This document shows positions 13,759 to 27,800 of a DNA stretch of 64,000 nucleotides, one piece after another. The first letter of the stretch is position 1, and every line of letters begins with the position of its first letter. The notes under the pieces are model-generated. The model was not told where the DNA came from. It was given only the letters and a program-made list of their open reading frames with translations, and did not search any database. The position numbers and the translations under genes were made by a program. Origin of the DNA: Auanema rhodensis (Eukaryota > Nematoda > Chromadorea > Rhabditida > Rhabditidae); NCBI GenBank assembly GCA_964057225.1, contig OZ059899.1, positions 6,696,001 to 6,760,000 on the forward strand, given 5' to 3'.

Positions 13759-15303
13759 TTTCTTTTTCTGTTTTACCTTTTTAGTTTCTCTATCTCTCAA
13801 TCGTCTACTCTGTTATCATCACATCCTGTGATACGTTTATGTGAACTTGAAATATTATTCAGTCGGCTGTTAATCTTGTTGTTGACCTGTTAGACAATTG
13901 ATTATTCCCTAAGGCGATTCATGAGTTTTGCCATATAGAATATATAGAATATATCGTAAATTATGAGATTCTTACATGTTAAACAGGTAGAAGGAAATAG
14001 AATTGCTAAAAATAATGAATAGAATACTAGATTGATGTGGAAACTTAAACGATATACAAAAAAGGATAATGATGCTTAAACATAAATTACTTCATGTAGT
14101 ATTTACAAAACAAGAAAATAAAGAAATTCTTCTTTCTGAATAGTGTTGTAGATCTATTTTTTAAAAGATATCCGATTAGATAAAGCATAGTTAGAAGAAC
14201 AATGTATAATTATAACCTTGGCGATTAACATCATCACAAGTTTAAATAGAACATCAAATCGTCAAGCAGTTACATGTGAGACAGATGAATATAAAAAAAC
14301 AAATGAAATATAGTTAGTGAACTAGAATAACAAATAATTTTCAATTCTTTTAATAAAAGGAAATTTTAATAGATGTTTATAATCTTTAAAAGATAATTTA
14401 TGCAAAAAAAAACAAAACTGATGATAAAAAATTTAAGAGAAACTGTCTATAATTGTCTTTGTTTAAAATTTATTCTTAAACAAACAAAATTTTGAAGTTG
14501 ATTATAAGAATATAATGAAAATTATTCAATATAAATTAATAAATATACTTTATACATACTTAAACTTTAGTTATAAGATTATAGGTATGTCGTTTAATCT
14601 GTCTACCACCCTCCCTCCATCAGATGGTCAGGCGATCATAATTGGCAGATATCCTATTACCTTTTGAATACAAATAAGAATTTCGTGCCCTAATGTTGAA
14701 GTAGGTAAATGTGGAATGAAAATGCCAATCTCTTATGACAAAACATACTACTATTACTTTATAAAAAGAAAAGAAAAATAAAATCTAATAGATAAAATAT
14801 AAAAAAGAAAGAATATAAAGTATAGTAAATCGTTATAATAATCAGATGAAATAACAAATTGAAAAAAAGATTAAAAGAAATAAGATATTTTGAGAACGGA
14901 AATCAGAAAATCATGGGTGTTTCAGATTTCGAACGGAAAAAAGTTCAGAGATGCCTGAAGGTGGCGAAGGAAATAACCCTGAGGCGGTTTGAAGACAATC
15001 TTGCAATCCCTCTTCTCTTCTATCCATTTATCTCTTCATTTTTCTCTGTCTTTTCTTCTATTCTATCAAACCGTCTTTCTTCATCTCTATAGTTCTCTTT
15101 GTAGTATGCGCATGGACCAGGTTTACAAACAGTGTGGATTGGTCAAGTCAACAATCACTATGTCTCCTTTCTCTTAATTCGAAGCTTTTCAAAAAGCAAT
15201 TCTCATCGGAACATTTTTGTCTGATAGCCTGTATCTCTGAGGTGAAGCAAGCCATTATGTCTAGTCATTGACTGACCAAAGCTATTTGATAGAACCGCTC
15301 TTC

Positions 15304-15337
15304 TCACACACACACCACCACCACCATCATCATCATC
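15304..15337. repeat. CA, then CAC, then CAT microsatellite
   Basis: Three short repeat units succeed one another without a gap: CA dinucleotides, then CAC, then CAT trinucleotides. No open frame uses it as a coding repeat. Confidence 0.85.
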
Positions 15338-17136
15338 TCAGTATGAATTGAAGAGATAAAAGAGGCAATATGTATCTTATTTTTTGATTAGTTTGACAGA
15401 TGATTTGTTAAAAAATAATGTGAAAGAGTGAGTGACAGACAGAGAAATATAGAGAAAGGATCATGAAATGAGCCGGTTCAGCTTGACGGTTATAAGAGAT
15501 TGTGTGCTGCACATAGGTGGAGGAAATATCAAAAGATTCATGGAGTTTAGCAATTTTGAAGGCGAAAGCTTGAAGTTTATAAAAGCTTCAACTGACAGGC
15601 ATGACGTTTTGGGTAAAAACTCTTGTTTTTCCGGGAATGAAAGATAGAGATGAAAACATTAGAAACTGTATTATTCTTCTGAATGATTTTTTCGTCAAAT
15701 CTCCGAAAGCATGAAGTTAGAATGTTGCTTCACATAAATCGATTTGAGGAAAAAAACATTGGTTGATATTTAACTTTCACATATATCATTAAGAAGTTAG
15801 TTGAGATGAAGCTGGATTTTTTGAATCGAAAAAGGAAAGTAGATGAGAATAGAACTAATGTGAATAACCGGATGAATGATGCAGGAATGAGGAAAATCAA
15901 ACTGATTTTCAATGATGTGAATGATCAATTGAATTGAACGATGAAGTTCAGTTTTCACAATCTTCTGATGGGAATCATATACGTTCAACAAATATTCTTT
16001 CGAAGACAAGAGGGTATTTTTAAAATATAAAATATAAATCAAAAGTTAAAATTAAATTATTGGAAAAATAAATAAAAATAGACGATATTTAAATAAGATT
16101 AATGAAAAAAACTATCAACTAACAGTTTCAAATGAGATTATATGAAGTTAGAAATCCTATTAGGAACGACAAATTAAGAAATAAAATAGTGTTCTTCTTG
16201 TAAAAGAATCTCTAAAATACAAATCAATTAGTTTAACTTCTTTAGAATAGTCTTTTAAGAAAAAAAAGAAAAAGAACAATAAAAATAATACAAAACTAGA
16301 TAAACATTCGGATATATTTGACCACAAAGCTGCACAAATATTTTGAAAAAAAAAAAGAAGAAGACTTAACTCTAACAAACCCTAAATAAATTTGAAATTT
16401 TCTTAAAATTATGACTGGTACTTATGTGTTTTAGGAACAACATTAAGAATTAATTATATTTACATAACAAGATTGATAAATATTCAATCATATAGTAGGA
16501 TTTATTATTTTTCTACTAATTATATGATATAAATTATATTGTATTTTGTAGTTATCACTTACAATTAACATATAATAAGTGAAACATATTTTATTATAAA
16601 CTAAATAAATTAAAATCAGTAAAATGCTCTCTAATTGCTTGAAATAGCCGTAAATCTTAGATACTTTACTTCATTTTTTAAAATTTCAATAACTTTATTT
16701 AAAAATTTTTATTCATTTTTTAAATAATTAATATTGATTTCTTTTTTTCCTTTTTTTGCACCTTTTTTATATTAAATAAACAATAAATTGGGTATGTTAA
16801 TCAAATAGATATATAAAACATCTACTATGTTTCATTAACTATATGTATATAGTATATGTACATACTATATACTATATGCATGTATTATATGATATATACA
16901 TATATGTATACATAATAAGATATAATATAAGATATATACTATATATGGTATACTATATGTATCTATTGCTTTTCTTCTTTTAAAAAATTTATATACAAAT
17001 CAATTATGATTTACTAACCATCTGTATTCTCATAGTTTATTCATATACTCCAATTGATTGTTTACGTATATGTGTAGCAGAATATGTAAATAGAAATGTG
17101 ACAGTCGTCAGATACATAGTTCCGGATTTAGTTGAG

Positions 17137-17175
17137 CATGATGATGATGATGCTGATGAGGATGATGAGGATGAC
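17137..17175. repeat. ATG/GAT trinucleotide repeat
   Basis: An imperfect GAT/ATG trinucleotide run (GATGATGATGCTGATGAGG and further). It would read as an acidic Asp/Glu tract on plus, but no splice-bounded exon is evident around it. Confidence 0.8.
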
Positions 17176-19419
17176 AACGATGCTAACATCATCTTCATTC
17201 ATAGCTTGCTCATCACTTAAAATTTATTTTAAAATCTAGATTAAACATCTCATACTATCATTGTCCAGTTTTTTTTCTTTTATTTAAACATAATAATCAT
17301 AGACTTCATCATAATATAATATATGTTCAGCTTGATCATGTTATAACTATCCAGTTGTTGTATCGTACAGTTCATTACAAATTAAAAAAAAAGAAAAACA
17401 TCTGCTATTAAATGAACAAATATGTAATTATTATCTTTAATTTTTATTGAAATCTTTCGTTTTTCCGTATATTATATTGAAAAGAACTAGGCAATCTTCA
17501 AAATTCTCAAAAGAAGTTTGGTTTTGTACTGATTGTCTGTCAATATTTGGATGTACAGAGAAAGAAAGAGTAAGTGAATAAGAGAGATTATGAATAAATA
17601 TGAGAGTCTAGATGTATAGAAGGAAGAATCGTGTCAAAGAGAGCACTTGGAACATCGATGATAGCCTCCTACTTCTCAATCATCTCACCATCTTTAGTCA
17701 ACGACATATATTTCTTCTTTAAACTATTGAGCTAAAAATGTTTTTCCTTATTTCATTTCAATATCTGTCTATGTTCTTATTCACATAATTTTAAAGATTT
17801 GTTCAGTTTTTAAAAGAGATTACCGACAGTTCATAACTAAAATACAAAGCTGAGTATCAATCATATCATTAATCGGAAAAAAAAACTCTTCTTCTATTAT
17901 TGAAACAGTATTGCTTTGTAGTTTTATCTCTTCTGACCTTTTCTTATATTTATCGGCAAATTTTGATTGCTTTGAGTATTCATTTGCTGTAACTGGAGCA
18001 GTGTTATTTAGTCTATTTGTCTATTACTGTTCAGTATTCGAAATGTGTGAATAAACATATAACATATTTCCTTTCCAATTTACAACTTTTCGAGCTTTCT
18101 TTACTCAGATATTACAATCTTCTATGAATCGAGTGAACTTTTCAAATCTCAGTAACATTTTTTTCTAATTTGGACTTTATATTTATCTTTCATCAACGTC
18201 AACCTCAAAGTAGTCTCATTGTTTCGGATTTCTTTTTCACTTTTGGAGGTGAAAAAACGATTTTGTGACCACTTTTGCTATTTCAAGCCTATCTGCCTAC
18301 TGTGCCAACTTGATATCTGAAGGAGGTCACTTTGCTTTGTTTCTTTAGTCATACTAGTTCATCCACCGCTCCCACCACTTGTCCTCATCGTTTTTCACTC
18401 TTTAATATTTCCCTCATATATCTTTTTTTTGATTCTTTATTATATATTATATAGAAAATCTTTTCTTTTTTTTTTAAATTCTAATATTCTTTTCTCTTCA
18501 TGCTATAGTTAATTTAGATTAAGATCTTCATAATAATTCCGAATCGGCTTGATAATTCAAAATCATCATTAAATGACTAATGTATGATGACCTTTTCTAT
18601 TTGATAGATTGTTTTAGATTATAAATTCATATATGACTTCATTTTCTATTTCATTTATTCTCTATCTAATCTTCAAAAAATGTATTTTATTCTAAATCAA
18701 AACAGGAAAGTTTTCCATTTCCGTATAAAATCTAAAGTCTCAGATAGTTTCCTTAAAATATAAACAAAATAGTTCATAAGATGTAATATTCTGATAACAA
18801 TTTCTTCTTTTATTTCTTTTAAAATTTAACCGATTATATAATCATTATATGTTTGTTATGACATTCAGATTTCTATCCCGAACATCATCTGTTGATTCTC
18901 GTCTGTCATCATACGGGAACAAATTCTCTCACAACCTCTTCTTTATTCTCTTATCGTATATACTATTGTATGTATTATGATTAAAAATTATATGAAATCT
19001 CTAACTATGCTATCATCTGTATTGATATATCCGTAGTAAGATTATCAATTCTATATTTACCGGAATAATTTTGTATTCAATCAGCTACCTTTTACAACTG
19101 CAACTGTATCCATGAAATTGCCTATTAAATCAAATATTATATGATATGATTTGAAGAGAAGAAAAGAGAAAGACAAATGTTTGATTGAGAAATGTTGTTA
19201 TATCGTACAACTGTTCATCCTCTTCATCTACACCTTCATCTTTTTTCGATCCGAACTGATCTTATTGCCTTCTCCGTATGGACATCGTCAATGTTTCCCG
19301 GTCTTCAGATGTTGTCGTTTCTTCTTTTACTCTCCTCGTTCCCGTATACTAATTCGAGATCACTCTTCTTTTTCCAGTTGACCAATATGGCCTCATTCTG
19401 AGTTCACTTCTTCAATCTT

Positions 19420-19456
19420 CCTCTCTCTCTCTTTCTCTCTCTCTCTTTCTCTCTCT
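19420..19456. repeat. TC microsatellite
   Basis: A TC-rich dinucleotide run interrupted by TTT. It lies in the pyrimidine-rich half of the gene-poor interval. Confidence 0.9.
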
Positions 19457-20489
19457 ATGTATTTCTTTCTCTAAACTTCTCTTTATGTTCCATTTACTTG
19501 GAACAAATAACTGATGTATCGCCATGTCAATTATACTTTCTTTTATTGTCGTTTTGACAGTTTTCTATGCAACTTTTTACACGTTCTCCGAAATTTTTAA
19601 CACAACTAATTGCTCCAAATAACGAAAAACATCTTTCGCTATACCATATATTCCAACTATTACGCTGCTATGATAAGAAAAGGTTTATACTACAAAATAA
19701 TTTCATGTTATTAGTCATTTTCATACTTCTTTACAATGAGTTCGTAAGGTCTTTTCGTCTTTTTGAGCTCCAAGGTTATACATGACCATACTAACGTTTT
19801 CACATATCAAGGACTATTATTTTCTTTCGTAACTATCCATACTGTTCTAGGATGAAGAGTCTCTTAAGTATAGCTATTTCCTTATTCATTCGTTTTTCTA
19901 ATATTCAATTATGAATATGAAACATTTTATTTTCATTTTTAACTTATATTTCCTAAATAATTATTCAATTCGTAATATTCTATTATAGTTAATTCTTTAT
20001 GCAATGTCTTCAGATTCACTTAAGATTTGCTTTTATATTCTGTTATTGACTATCTGCACTTGATACACCTGTCACTAATTGCTATATATGGTCAGATTAA
20101 TGGACATCCACCAGACGGCTTTCAAGCTTTCTGGGTGCATATAAGCGAATATTCTTCAACATTGTACCCAATATGAGAATTACTTATTTGATTTCATTGT
20201 AGTTACATATAATATCTTATAATATATATTTTTTATATATTATAATCGTTTGTCTGTATGTACAGCACTGTTTGGCAAGTTTTGCTTCATCATACGTTGT
20301 GATTTACTGAGGCAAGTCGAGAACCAAGCGAAGCAAGATGTGTCTATTTGTAGTTATTCTTACTTCTCTTATTTTCTCTTCTATTACTAGAAATTCACCA
20401 GACCTTATTTAGTCTTATAGTTCGCACAGTGCGGCTTCTCTCATCTCTCTTCTTTGCATCATCTTTGTTGTCTGCCCTATCGACTCATT

Positions 20490-20559
20490 CTTTCTCTCTC
20501 TTCCTCCCCCCCCTCGCTCTTTCTCTCTCTCTTTCTCTCTCCCTCCCTCTCTCTCTCTA
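20490..20559. repeat. Long polypyrimidine tract
   Basis: About 70 bases that are almost all C and T, including a run of eight Cs and several TC repeats. It lies about 1.3 kb upstream of the SAPCD-like coding start on the same strand. Polypyrimidine tracts of this kind can be promoter elements or mere microsatellites; nothing here decides between them. Confidence 0.85.
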
Positions 20560-21878
20560 TCTTACCTTTTGATGTACGTATGAAATGAAAACTATAGAAT
20601 TTGCATAGAGTTTCTATATAATACTTTCATCTCTTCATTATTTTGATTCCTTCTTTCAACGTATTCAGAAACATTATAGATGTTTATAGATTTCAATAAT
20701 TCAAAAAATTCAAAATTCTTTAGTAATTCTTTTACTATTTTTGAAATTAAATGTTTTTTTTTCATTTTTCAATTATACACAACCGTTCTTCCTGATTATT
20801 CGTTTTACAATAAAGTCCATTAGCATGTTATAAGTACGTGAAACGTGGATTACAACTTCAAAGTCGAACATGCTCGTTAGTGTTTTCCATTTTAACTAAC
20901 ATCTAACCGGACTTTTAAAAGATGTTCATTCATTGTCTTCTTGATAAATGCTTCTTTCCTACTCTTAAGCTTTTGTCTTGTTTTCATTCATTAACCAGAA
21001 CATCAACATAATGTTCAGGAATTCGAATTTGTTTCCGGATTCTAGCTTGTTTGGCATTACCTCTTAATCATATTCTATTTCACAAATTCTTAAGTAAAAT
21101 ATAACTTTATTATATATATATATATATATATAATATTCTTTCTTTTCTTTTTATTATATTATTATATAAAAGTTATTATTTAAGCTCTTCATTTACAACT
21201 AGATAAGATAGTCAAGTACAACCTTGTATTATTTATTTTTATTATATTATTATTATTATATAAGTTTTTATATTAAATATTAATTTTATTATAATTTAAT
21301 ATTATTTAATTATAAGAAAAAAGTTCTTATATAATGATATCATATTTCTATTCTTTATGATATGAAAAAGATTATTCAAGTATTAGTTTCATTATTGTTC
21401 ATTATCAAACCTCTTTTCTTATCAAACATTCAACGGTAGTTAAATTTTATATTTGAAATATCAAAGGAAACAAATATCGAACTGAAAACTATTTTCTATC
21501 ATAATATTTTTCCAGAGTTTTCACTTTATTATCTAATATTTTAATTTTTTGCGTATATTGCCACCCTAGATGAAGACCCCCTCCCTTTAAGCACATGTTT
21601 CATTTTATTGTTTTCAATTTTTTTTAGTCTAAAACGTGTTTTATAACTGACTGTCACAGCTTATGTGAAGGCAAATCCACCTCATACAGTGTTAGATTAA
21701 AGTCAAAAAGTACAGAATATCAAAGAAGTAATTTTCGATTTATATATAGATTATCATATTCAATTCATCTTTTGTATTGTATTCTGATTCCTTTTCATCG
21801 CCTATCTATCTTCTATATTTTTTCGTTAAAATATATGTATTTGAAAATACTATTGAAAACTTTCTTCTACGACTTCTA

Positions 21879-24800
21879 ATGGTCATGCCAATTATAGGAT
21901 CAAGCTTCGAATTTGAGGTTGAACGGAAAGGACTTGCACGAATAGTCGTTTGTAAACCATTGAATGTAACATCTGATACAATGAGTGAGTTTTCAGGTTT
22001 TTTTTCTCATTTAAACTATATTATTTATACATATATAGTTAAGAATTTATATATTTTATAGGAACTGATACACAATCTCGTGAATTAAGAAAAGAATTTG
22101 TTGAGCAACTTCATGTTCTTTTTGATATTTTGGATACAAGTCGTACGGGGAGAATAAGCTATGAAACAGTAAGTTTTTTATTTGATTTTCATTTGAAATT
22201 ATTTCAAAGAGTATAAGCCTATTATCACCTTTATGATCAAAAATCATTAAAAACTCATATAGTTGATTGTATTTATTTTCTTTTTTAAGAAAGAAAAATG
22301 TATTTACTATATGAAAAAGCAAATGTTATATTATAAAATGTCAATATATGTATGTATTGTATGTGACTCATTCTGGATTAGACGAAGTAAAGCTGAATAG
22401 AACAGGTCAAATGAATCATATAAAATTGCTTTATAGACTTTTATCATTCAACGTCTCCGATTTTACTTCAATTTTATAAAAAAATCTTTTTTTTTTTCAA
22501 AAATATTTAGAAAATTAGAACTTGTCCTACAATCTAGTACTGTCTGTCAAATGTAACATACAAAACATCCAACTGTGATCATTTATATTATACTCGTAAT
22601 TTATTTTTTTTTTAAATTCCTAATCGAGAAAATATATTTTTCTAAAATAGTTGGCTTTTTATTTTTCAAAAAATGAATACACTAATGAGATTTAATATGG
22701 TCTTTCTATTCAAATCTTCTTTTTTTCTGTAAAGTGTTTATGAATCGATGAATGTATGGATGTGTTCCATTAAGAACATTTAGAACTTTTTTTAATTTCA
22801 TATCACATCTGGTAAAAGCTTTCGTTCGCAAGTTTTTTATATCTTAGCCACAACTGGTCCACAACCAGATGACCAGATTCTGAATCTATTGAATTAATAA
22901 AACGCCAACAACTATGCTGTACTTAAATTTAGTTTTCCATAATAACCTCTTGAACTTTATTTACTCAAAGCTTGTTTCGCTTAAAAATTTGGAAAAAAAC
23001 TGTTTTTACTGAGAAAAAAAATGATATTTACCCATGTATATATTTTAATTAATATTTTGTTTTTAGCTCTGTGCTCGTTTCACAGAAGTCCACAAGCCTC
23101 ACTTGCCACCTAGCTTCTTACGTTGCGTGGGAAAAGTAGCATCAGCAGACGGGTAAGTAGTATTCTAACACATTATTTAGCACATAATAATAATTATTAT
23201 TATTATATGATATAATTAAAAAAAGTTATTACATTAAATGTCCCATATTTGACAGGTATTTGACGTTCGACCGATTCTTGACGGCCGTAAAATTATCCCT
23301 TCGTGATTCAGAAATCAACAACAATATCCCATTACATCGAGTTCAAAGTGAAGGAAGAATAGATAATCTAACGTATGTATCATTTCTAAGTTTTATATTA
23401 ATTTCAAAGATTAATATACATATGTATATAGAGAATAATGATAATTCTAATAGATATGAATATAACAAAGATATAAATTAATATAAACAATCATAAATAT
23501 TATAAAAGATATTACAAACATTTAGTTATAATCATCTTCAAGATTAATGATATACACCAAGAAATATTTTTTTCTATTTCATATAAAGTTTTATAATTAT
23601 TATATTTCAAATGAAAAATAATAAATATTTTCAGTGAAAAAATCTTTTATTTTTAGAGCTGAACGACGAAAAATGCATAATGATCCTTCAATGGGCATCA
23701 ATGACTTTTATAGACGTTCACAGTTACACTATGGTAGTCAGCCAAATATTACTCCAGAACCTATTCCTCAACCTAGAGTATGACTTCAAAATATTATATT
23801 TAATTTATTTACTTTTATTAAACTAGATTTTATATTTTAATTAAAATTAAATAATATAATTAATGTATATTTCAGGTTATTCCTATTCATACATCAACAA
23901 CATCAATTTCACGACCTCCTAGCTACTCAAACTATATGCATTTAAATTTTGAAAATACAACAAAGCCACCAAATATTATATTACGACCAAAAAAGGTATA
24001 AAATATTTATTATTATTATAGAAATTATCTTATCTTTTAATATACTATTATCATATTTATTCTCATTTCTAATTAATTTTCATATAAACTTTGATCATCA
24101 TAATTGGCTAACATAACAAAACGAACTTTTTGAAAAAAAAAACATTTCTATCCGAATTTCTTTTTCTTAAAAAGCAAAAACTATCGAAAAGTCGATTTCC
24201 ATGAATTTCAATTCGTTTTCTTTCGTTTTTTGGTCCTAATCTCCTCTTTCTACTTACTGTTTCTCGTCAAGTTTTTTCGACATCTCTCCTCTTCAATCAC
24301 AAGCCGCAAATACTTATGCAAGAATCCAGCCTCTCATTTCATACAGTATTTGACTCATTTTCACTTCCAACTCTCTTTTTCATTTATAATATGTATGTAT
24401 GTCCATTATGAGCATTGTGAATGACCATCAAATAGCCTTATTCTTCTTTCATCTTCTTCTGCACACATCCGTCGTCCGTATTGACAGCAAACCGTTCGTG
24501 CCATCCCGCTTTTCCGGTTCCGTTCAGATTTTCCTTAGTACTTGACTTAATGCTTTACATTGTTGTCATACTACATTACATACAAATCTAATACGGTTCC
24601 GTCATCTGGTTATCGTTTTACTTTCTGTCATTTCATATGTACATCCAGCTAGATCAAAAATGATTTTACTTTCAAATATTCTTTTATTCTTATATTTTAT
24701 TTGTAAAAAAATATAATTTTCTAAAGTATTTTACAAAGTTTTATAGAAGAAATGTATTTATTTTTAATAATAAGAAATATATCTTATATATATTTATAAC

Positions 24801-27800
24801 TATTTATTCTTCTTTCATCATATATTATGTAATTATATTTTCATATTTATCCACTTAAGAAACAATTGTAATATATAGTAACTATATATAATTTATTATA
24901 ATTATACTAGAAACTAAATTATTTTGTTGTTTTTCTCATAATATACAGGTTATTCTTTCTGTTTTCTTCTTTTAACTACTTCTCTACCTTTTCATATATC
25001 ATCTCGATAAATGACCTCGGAAGCTGGCATCCGGCCAGATTCTTTAGTTATTTCCCTCTCTGACTTCTTGGCCTTGTCCCAGGTTTTTAACAACTCTCAC
25101 GTATTCTTGACCTTTACTACTTTAGTTTATGTTTCAAGCTTTCTACAAACATCAACCTTGTTTGTGAAGGATGGTATAAGCTTCTCAGAGTTCAATCATG
25201 ATGCTTGCATTTGACGCTAACATGTTCTCAATTCTCTTAAGCAATATATTATAGAAAAAATATTTAATCTTTTCTTTGTTTTCTTTTTTTAGTTAAATTT
25301 GAAATTGAGATTTATCTATATATATATATAGATATATAGGAAAAAACATTTAAGATGAAATATCTTAAAATATTCTTAAATAATCCCCTCTTGTACTACA
25401 TATAAATTCTTTTTTGTCCATAAATCATAACCTATTGTCCTACATTTTTAGTTTTCTTTACTGAGAAAAATCTAAATCTAAAATAAATTTTTCATTCAAA
25501 ATTTTCAACTTTCAGACAACTGTTCGTTCTCAAAAAGAAGAATCAAGAATGCGTCATCCATTACCACCTAATGGTAATGCTCCACCTCGAGTACAAGTGA
25601 TTAGAAGCAGACCACATAGTACAACATCTTATAACAGTATAGGTTAGTAAATTATTTTTTAAATATTTTTTTAATAAATAATGATTATCATTAAATATTA
25701 TGAGACAAATAGTTTATTTTTATTTTTATTCTTTAATAAACTAAAAAAATTTTCTTTCAGCTTCTTCAGGTTTGGAAAATATTTCTTGGAGAAACTCAAG
25801 TTTATCAAGTTCTACTGATAATTCTGGTAAAAGAAATACAGTTCATGAAGATGACGTAGCCCCGCGAGTGGTAAGTTCAAATTAATTGAATTCTATTCCA
25901 AATTAAATTATAAATAACCAAATTAAAATGATTGTTATATACTGTAGCATAGTTACTGTAAATATAAAAAAGTATATCAAATAATCTTTCCGAAAAGAAA
26001 TGTTTGAGATATGTGTATAAACGATCATGTAAAGAAAAAGAAAAGAGGAACATTTACTGTTTTTTGACATAAAATTTACTTTTTTATATCAAAATAATCT
26101 CAACAAGAAAAATAATAATCGGGGGACGATTAACATTATTAACCTCTAGTTGTTACAAGAAAAAATGATTGAAAGAAGACACTCTTCTCATATGATATTA
26201 CATTGAACTCATATCAAATCGTTTTCCTGGTCGAAAATAGATTCGTCCTACGGCTGCACTTCGTTTCCCGGGTCTAAAAAGGAAAAATTATATGATTTTT
26301 CTTTATTTCTATAGTTCTAGTGTTAAATATGAAAATATTAACCTAAAATTCCACCGCCCTACTGCTGTGGATCTCTTTCCGGGGCGGAAACTGGCACGTC
26401 CAACGGCTACCGTTTTCTTTGTTCTAAATATAAAAATGTAAGAATTATATGAAAAACGTAAAATAGGATATTTCTTAATTGAATTTAATGATAAAAATCA
26501 TTTTATACTTTGAATTATTATATAATTATTATTATGGAAGTAAATTATAGCCAAATATTCACTCATTTTCTCACAGAAATTTGTTTGAACCAATCAAATG
26601 AATGTGTGTACAGCCTCATATGTACATGTGTTTGTACATTTCATATATATGACTGCGTTAGTAAGAATTTTTATTTTTATAAAGAACTATCTTCTACCTG
26701 CTTTCATAATCATCAGACAAATCGGATCGTTTTCCTGGTCTGAAGAAGGCTCTACCAACTGCCACAGATCGTTTTGATGGTCTATAATAATATAATTATA
26801 ATTATATATAATTATATGAATAAAACCTAAAAGACGAATCATATTCCACACTTCGTTTTCCAGGTCTTAAAGAAGTTCTTCCCATTGCCATTGAGCGTTT
26901 CATTATTCTATAATTAATTATAATAATTTTAAAAAAAACTCATATACATACATATGTATATAACCTTATATAAATTGTTTTTAGTAACAATTTAATATTT
27001 TTTTAAAACAAAAAGATATTTCCATCAATTTATCATTTTTTGAATTTCCACAATACATTCAAAACATGGAAAAATATTCTATAGAATGAGTATTTGTATT
27101 TCATATTTTGTATTCGAAACTACTATTATGATGATGATATGCTGAGTTTTCCCAAATGAAAAGAATATATTTCTCTTTATAGTTTTACTTGAAAAATCTT
27201 TTGGTTTGATTGTTTAATTGAAAAATAAAGTTTGAAGGAAGTATTAAAGATCTTACAGTTCATCTGTACTTCGTTTTCCCATGCTTTCTTCTGAATACGT
27301 ACGACTGTCGTTATCCAAATCATCATCAGATGCCATCATATCATTATCTTTTATTTTATCCCAAGTATCAGAATAATATTCCTAAAAAAGAAAAATATTA
27401 TCAAATATATATATTAGATAAATGAAAAAAAAATGAAATGTTATGTATTTCATGAAAATTTCTGAAACATAAAGTTGATTAACTCATTTCCGAAATGTTT
27501 CTCACCATCTGAATGACGTAACACATATGTATACATATAATTCAAAATATATATACATACATACACATATATATTAATTGATTTCATGTTTTCATGAATT
27601 GAAGTTTCAATTTCAAAATTTGCAAATTTCGAAAATGACGTCAATTAATCATCGGAAATTACTATGATGAGCTACGGACTGTCACAGATTATTCAGATAA
27701 GTAATTTCCGCTTATCATGAGCGATTCCATTGTGATCACATGATTTATGGAAGTGAATAAGATTTCATTTAGCTTTATGTGGCACAGAAAGCTTCAAAAA

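Larger units (their letters stand above)
10810..21878. other. Gene-poor interval between the divergent myosin VII and SAPCD-like genes
   Basis: About 11 kb with no recognisable protein or RNA gene. Short open frames exist, for example 14859-15092 and 19151-19401 on plus, but none has family similarity or a convincing exon structure. The interval holds TC/GA and trinucleotide microsatellites, AT-alternating runs (16.83-16.96 kb, 21.11-21.13 kb) and a GC-richer patch at 13.08-13.20 kb. From about 10.9 to 16.4 kb the plus strand is mostly purine and A-rich; from about 17.4 to 21.8 kb it is mostly pyrimidine and T-rich. This suits long upstream introns or leaders of the two flanking divergent genes, but that is inference. 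Confidence 0.5.

Noticed and set aside
25011-25214. 67-codon open frame in a SAPCD-like intron
   Set aside because: No recognisable domain and no good acceptor or donor. The flanking exons (RPKK to TTVRSQ) join in frame without it.
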